The position numbers and the translations under genes are program-made. From Methanocorpusculum sp. (lineage in GTDB: Archaea; Halobacteriota; Methanomicrobia; Methanomicrobiales; Methanocorpusculaceae): DNA of 64,000 bases. A model generated the notes under the pieces. The model was not told the origin of the DNA and did not search any database. It saw only the letters and a list, made by a program, of their open reading frames with translations. The stretch is from the NCBI GenBank assembly GCA_029987115.1, contig DALTWK010000004.1, forward strand, positions 1 to 64,000, in the 5' to 3' direction. Of this stretch, positions 61,044-64,000 are shown piece after piece (positions within the stretch are counted from its first letter, which is position 1; the number at the start of each line of letters is the position of its first letter).

Positions 61044-61940
61044 TTAATCAATGAGCCCAAAGGCTAGAACACCAGCTCCAAGAAGCGGTGCGTTTCCTTC
61101 CAGTTCTGTCACTCTAATATCCGGAGTTGTTAGATATGTTTCCGGCATTCCGAAGAGGAGTGATGCATAGTTTCGAGCTAGTGGACCATCGAGAACAATC
61201 AATTCCGGATTGTAAGCGCAAATAACCGAAGAAAGTCCGCGATTATTAATCGCTTTGACATCTTCTGCAAATGCCAAACACACAGGATCTTTTTTTGATG
61301 CACAGGAGAGAATTTCTTCAGATGTTGTTAGTGGGTAGTTTTCTATTCTATGACGTAGTTTCCATGTAGAGAAAAATTTGGGTATGCCTGTTCCGGATGC
61401 GTATGCTTCCCAGTGTCCATACCCACCACATCCACAGCGTATTCCATATTCTGTATCTACTGTAAAGTGTCCAACCTCTCCGGCATTCCCGTTGCAACCC
61501 TGCAGAAGACGACCGGCAGAGACGACACCAGCGCCTATGCCTGTTGAAAACGTCATATATACCATGTGTTCACGGCGAAAACCAAAGTGATATTCTCCAA
61601 GGGCACCCGCTTTGCAGTCAGTCGCCATTACAGTTTGGATGCCGAACGTTTTCTCCAACGTACCGCGAAGAGGAATTTCAGAACACTGCATATTTGGGGA
61701 ATGAATAACTGTTCCTCGTTCAAGATCAACCGGACCGGCAGTAGAGATTCCGAGAGCTTTCGGTTGCATGCCACATTCCCTCTGAGTTTTTTTCACGAGG
61801 GAGATAGTTCTCTGAAGTATATCGGCATTCCTGACTTCGTCCCTGTGATAACCCAAAATCGTTCCATCCCGCAGGATGATAGCTGTTCTAACATTAGTTG
61901 CCCCAAGATCAACTGCAAGAACACAATCTTCAGAATTCAT
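61044..61940 (-). CDS. ROK-family sugar kinase
   Basis: 298 residues. ATP-binding start CVLAVDLGATNVRTAIIL, catalytic Asp region ATDCKAGALGEYHFG, GTGIGAGVVSAGRLL, and a zinc motif with GHFTVD...IRCGCGGYGHWEAYASG. The usual fourth zinc cysteine is a His here (GHWE), which occurs in some members. Phosphorylates glucose or a related sugar. Convergent with frh; its start is followed upstream (on the minus strand) by a lipoprotein gene 21 bases away, so an operon is possible. Confidence 0.85.
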   Translation of the reverse strand: MNSEDCVLAVDLGATNVRTAIILRDGTILGYHRDEVRNADILQRTISLVKKTQRECGMQPKALGISTAGPVDLERGTVIHSPNMQCSEIPLRGTLEKTFGIQTVMATDCKAGALGEYHFGFRREHMVYMTFSTGIGAGVVSAGRLLQGCNGNAGEVGHFTVDTEYGIRCGCGGYGHWEAYASGTGIPKFFSTWKLRHRIENYPLTTSEEILSCASKKDPVCLAFAEDVKAINNRGLSSVICAYNPELIVLDGPLARNYASLLFGMPETYLTTPDIRVTELEGNAPLLGAGVLAFGLID

Positions 61941-61961
61941 AAAATTAGAGGTTGGAAGTGT

Positions 61962-62699
61962 TTATTTAACGAAAGTAATTGGTACAAAGAATTTTGTTTC
62001 CGAATTCTTTCCAATACGCTCCATAACGGCAAAGAAGTACGTTCCAGGTTCTCTTGCAGTTACTACCCACAAGTAATGTCCCTCGCCACCGTATTTAGAA
62101 TCTAGAGTTCCTTCAAATACATATGCATCTTCGGATAGTATCTGTAGACCTTTGGTTATATGATGATTGTCGATATAGAGTTCATAATCATCACTCTTCG
62201 GATTCCCTTCACAAATAATAAATACATAACCACCTGTATTTGGATAGAGTGATTCTCCTTCAAATTCGAAAATACCTCTGGTATTATTCTTTCCCGGTTT
62301 TACCATCATGAAATCGCTGTATTCAAAAAGAGAGGATGATTCATCCCCTGGTTTCATGTATTTGACGACAAACATATTGTTTCCGGTTTCTAAAGCAGTA
62401 AAGGTGAAGGTTTTATGTGTGTCGGTTGAACCAGTAATCGTATCCAGCGACAAATGCTCATTGGATTCTTTTACATTCAGACCATCCGCAATAGTTACCA
62501 CCCATTCATATCCATCGATTTTGGTGTTCGGGAGACTGATAGTAAAAGTATCACCAACAGTATAGTTTGCATTACCGTTTTTTGCAACGTTGATAATCAA
62601 ATCTGGTGATGTAATGTCGATTTTCTCAGTACAACCTGCGGCAAACACACCGGTGAAAATGATAAGAACTGCCAGGAGAATGATTCCGGACTTTTTCAT
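61962..62699 (-). CDS. Lipoprotein with chagasin-like protease-inhibitor domain
   Basis: 245 residues. Signal peptide with lipobox FAAGC (residues about 19-23) suggests a lipid-anchored outer-surface protein. Middle region matches the chagasin/I42 inhibitor fold: GDTFTISLPNTKIDGYEWVV (first loop), TFTFTALETGNNMFVVKYMKPG (third loop; RPW-like position is KPG). The C-terminal half repeats a beta-rich form. Chagasins block cysteine proteases, so it may protect the cell surface. Precedes the ROK gene in the leftward direction. Confidence 0.75.
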   Translation of the reverse strand: MKKSGIILLAVLIIFTGVFAAGCTEKIDITSPDLIINVAKNGNANYTVGDTFTISLPNTKIDGYEWVVTIADGLNVKESNEHLSLDTITGSTDTHKTFTFTALETGNNMFVVKYMKPGDESSSLFEYSDFMMVKPGKNNTRGIFEFEGESLYPNTGGYVFIICEGNPKSDDYELYIDNHHITKGLQILSEDAYVFEGTLDSKYGGEGHYLWVVTAREPGTYFFAVMERIGKNSETKFFVPITFVK

Positions 62700-62756
62700 A
62701 GATTATTATTGATAGAGTGGCGTAATAAATATTCTCCACTCTGAGAAAAAAGAAAA

Positions 62757-64000
62757 TTATTGCCGGATTTTTCTTCCAGCAATGAGGGCTGCTGCACCAA
62801 GACCAATAAGAAGACCGATAACCGGGAACGGACTCTTTGACGGAGATGGTGTCGGAGTTAATGTCGCAAGAACATTTGCACTCTTTCCACCTTCAATGGT
62901 GATTGAAGTAGTATAATCTGCATAGCCTAAACAGGATACTTTAACTGTGTGTTTTCCTGCAGAGATGGATGAATCAACATACGGAGTTGATCCAACGTAA
63001 CTTCCGTCAATATAGACTGCGGAGTTGGATGGAGAGGACTGCACAGAAAGTACTGCTGTTGTCGGTACATCTGGTGAGAGGGAGGGAGAGAATGTTCTAT
63101 CCTCACCAGTGGATAACTTGAAAGAGGTAGTATAGGTGCTGAATCCACCTAATCTAATCTGCAGAGTATGGGTTGTGTCAGCGGTGACAGTCAGATTCAG
63201 GTAGTTGAAAGATCCCGATGGGGTATTTCCTTTGTATTCACCATCAATATAGACTGCTGCTCCATTCGGGGATGATCCGACACTGATGTATGCATATGTT
63301 GTATCTTTGGAGAGGACACCATTCACAGTAGATGTTGATCCGTCGTAGACTGAAATTTTCGTGGTGAAACCAGTGTACCCTGACTTGGATAATTTCACAG
63401 TGTGAACACCAGTAGTTACTGTCAGCGTTAACGGAGTCTGACCCTTATAACTCCCATCGACATAGACATCAGAGTAGTTCGGGTTAGAACTGATAGACAG
63501 ATAACCATACGTGGTTGAAGGAGTCAGGGTGGCGTTGACAAATGCAATACCATTTGATTCAACCTTTGCAGTAGTACTCCACGAGTTATAGCCATCTTTC
63601 TCAATTACAACTCTGTGGCTACCAGCAGTGACATCCACTTTAAGCGGAGTGGTTCCCTGGTAAACACCATCAACTCTGACAGATGCATTTGACGGATTCG
63701 AATCAATTGAGAGAGTTCCAGAGGATATTGGTAATAATACTGCATTGACAGTGGTTTTCGAATACGTATTTACAGTTACAGTAGTATCATAAAGCTCGTA
63801 TCCATCCAATCCAAAACGAATCTCGTGTTTCCCAGCAGGTACACTGTATTCAGTCGGGGTTGTTCCCGCAAAGGCGCCGTCAACGAAGACGTTTGCTCCT
63901 GACGGCTTCGAATCAATTGAGAGAGTTCCACCACCAAGGACTGGATCATTTGCAGCGACTGCCGGAACCAGTACCATGAATACAGCAAGGATTACAGCTG
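62757..64000 (-). CDS. PEGA-repeat surface protein, 5' end outside window
   Basis: At least 414 residues; the frame stays open through base 64000 (before the Met at 63977), and the preceding codons (AVILAVF) extend the hydrophobic signal peptide, so the true start is just beyond the edge. Five to six PEGA repeats follow, each with (S/V)xPSxAxVxVDGxxxGxTP and a later GYxxY/F, about 75 residues per unit. A Thr/Pro/Ser-rich segment (TPTPSPSKSPFP) precedes a C-terminal membrane helix (VIGLLIGLGAAALIA) and RKIRQ. Likely a surface-displayed, glycosylated protein. Confidence 0.85.
   Translation of the reverse strand, partial: AVILAVFMVLVPAVAANDPVLGGGTLSIDSKPSGANVFVDGAFAGTTPTEYSVPAGKHEIRFGLDGYELYDTTVTVNTYSKTTVNAVLLPISSGTLSIDSNPSNASVRVDGVYQGTTPLKVDVTAGSHRVVIEKDGYNSWSTTAKVESNGIAFVNATLTPSTTYGYLSISSNPNYSDVYVDGSYKGQTPLTLTVTTGVHTVKLSKSGYTGFTTKISVYDGSTSTVNGVLSKDTTYAYISVGSSPNGAAVYIDGEYKGNTPSGSFNYLNLTVTADTTHTLQIRLGGFSTYTTSFKLSTGEDRTFSPSLSPDVPTTAVLSVQSSPSNSAVYIDGSYVGSTPYVDSSISAGKHTVKVSCLGYADYTTSITIEGGKSANVLATLTPTPSPSKSPFPVIGLLIGLGAAALIAGRKIRQ

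Noticed and set aside
1..64000. CRISPR array or insertion sequence with terminal repeats
   Set aside because: No regularly spaced direct repeats or complete DDE transposase with flanking inverted repeats were seen by eye.
62757..64000. Long tandem DNA repeat in the PEGA gene
   Set aside because: The similarity is at protein level (PEGA domains); the DNA copies are diverged, so no separate repeat feature is called.

Overview
The window is chromosomal DNA of a hydrogenotrophic methanogen, most likely Methanomicrobiales and probably Methanocorpusculum-like. The evidence is an F420-reducing hydrogenase operon (frhADGB), mptA for methanopterin, cofE for F420 and a cfbA-type chelatase. It is combined with archaeal information-processing genes: TFE, aRF1, Spt5, SecE, FtsZ, Nop5/fibrillarin, eS1, uS15, Trm56, Pcc1 and a histone. 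Genus and species are inferred from gene content only; no database was searched.

Region 1 (about 1-13,800) is an integrated virus-like element whose left end lies outside the window. A tightly coupled rightward operon (1589-7032, almost every junction an ATGA-type overlap) encodes winged-helix proteins, several very small CxxC proteins, a RecT/Bet-like annealase, a prim-pol and an SF3 helicase whose Walker A lysine is replaced by arginine. It is followed by a holin-like membrane protein, a roughly 350-nt hairpin-rich stretch ending in a tRNA-like sequence with no anticodon arm, and small and large terminase subunits. No portal, capsid or tail gene follows terminase. Instead there is an orphan reading frame without a start, a single-cyclin-fold TFB-like protein, an archaeal histone, a three-gene overlapping leftward cassette led by a ribbon-helix-helix antitoxin-like protein, and a tyrosine integrase.

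Region 2 (13,841-31,600) is host sequence: a MarR regulator and a two-gene dehydratase-activase (double-cubane-type) system; a TFE/Trm56/ATP-grasp/HD operon; NIF3, SWIM and NfeD-like proteins; an aldo/keto reductase with ferredoxin-like clusters; prf1-argS; an SLC13-type transporter; and hemC divergent from cfbA (tetrapyrroles and F430).

Region 3 (31,615-47,160) holds translation and cell-biology operons: uS15-DHH nuclease-Pcc1-eS1 (leftward), nop5-flpA (rightward), two related YIPFW-motif membrane proteins with RecQ, a DHPS-like gene with cofE, and leftward DUF1624-dtdA-ftsZ-secE-spt5.

Region 4 (47,199-64,000) holds rimI, a MerR-like coiled-coil protein, pycB-pycA, a tRNA with CAU anticodon, two exporters and ilvC (leftward), mptA, the frhADGB operon with a clear terminator, a ROK kinase, a chagasin-like lipoprotein and a PEGA-repeat surface protein cut by the window edge.

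The strongest candidates for something undescribed are in the element: the structured RNA and anticodon-less tRNA, the replication/annealing module with the altered helicase, the TFB-like/histone pair, and the three-gene overlapping cassette.
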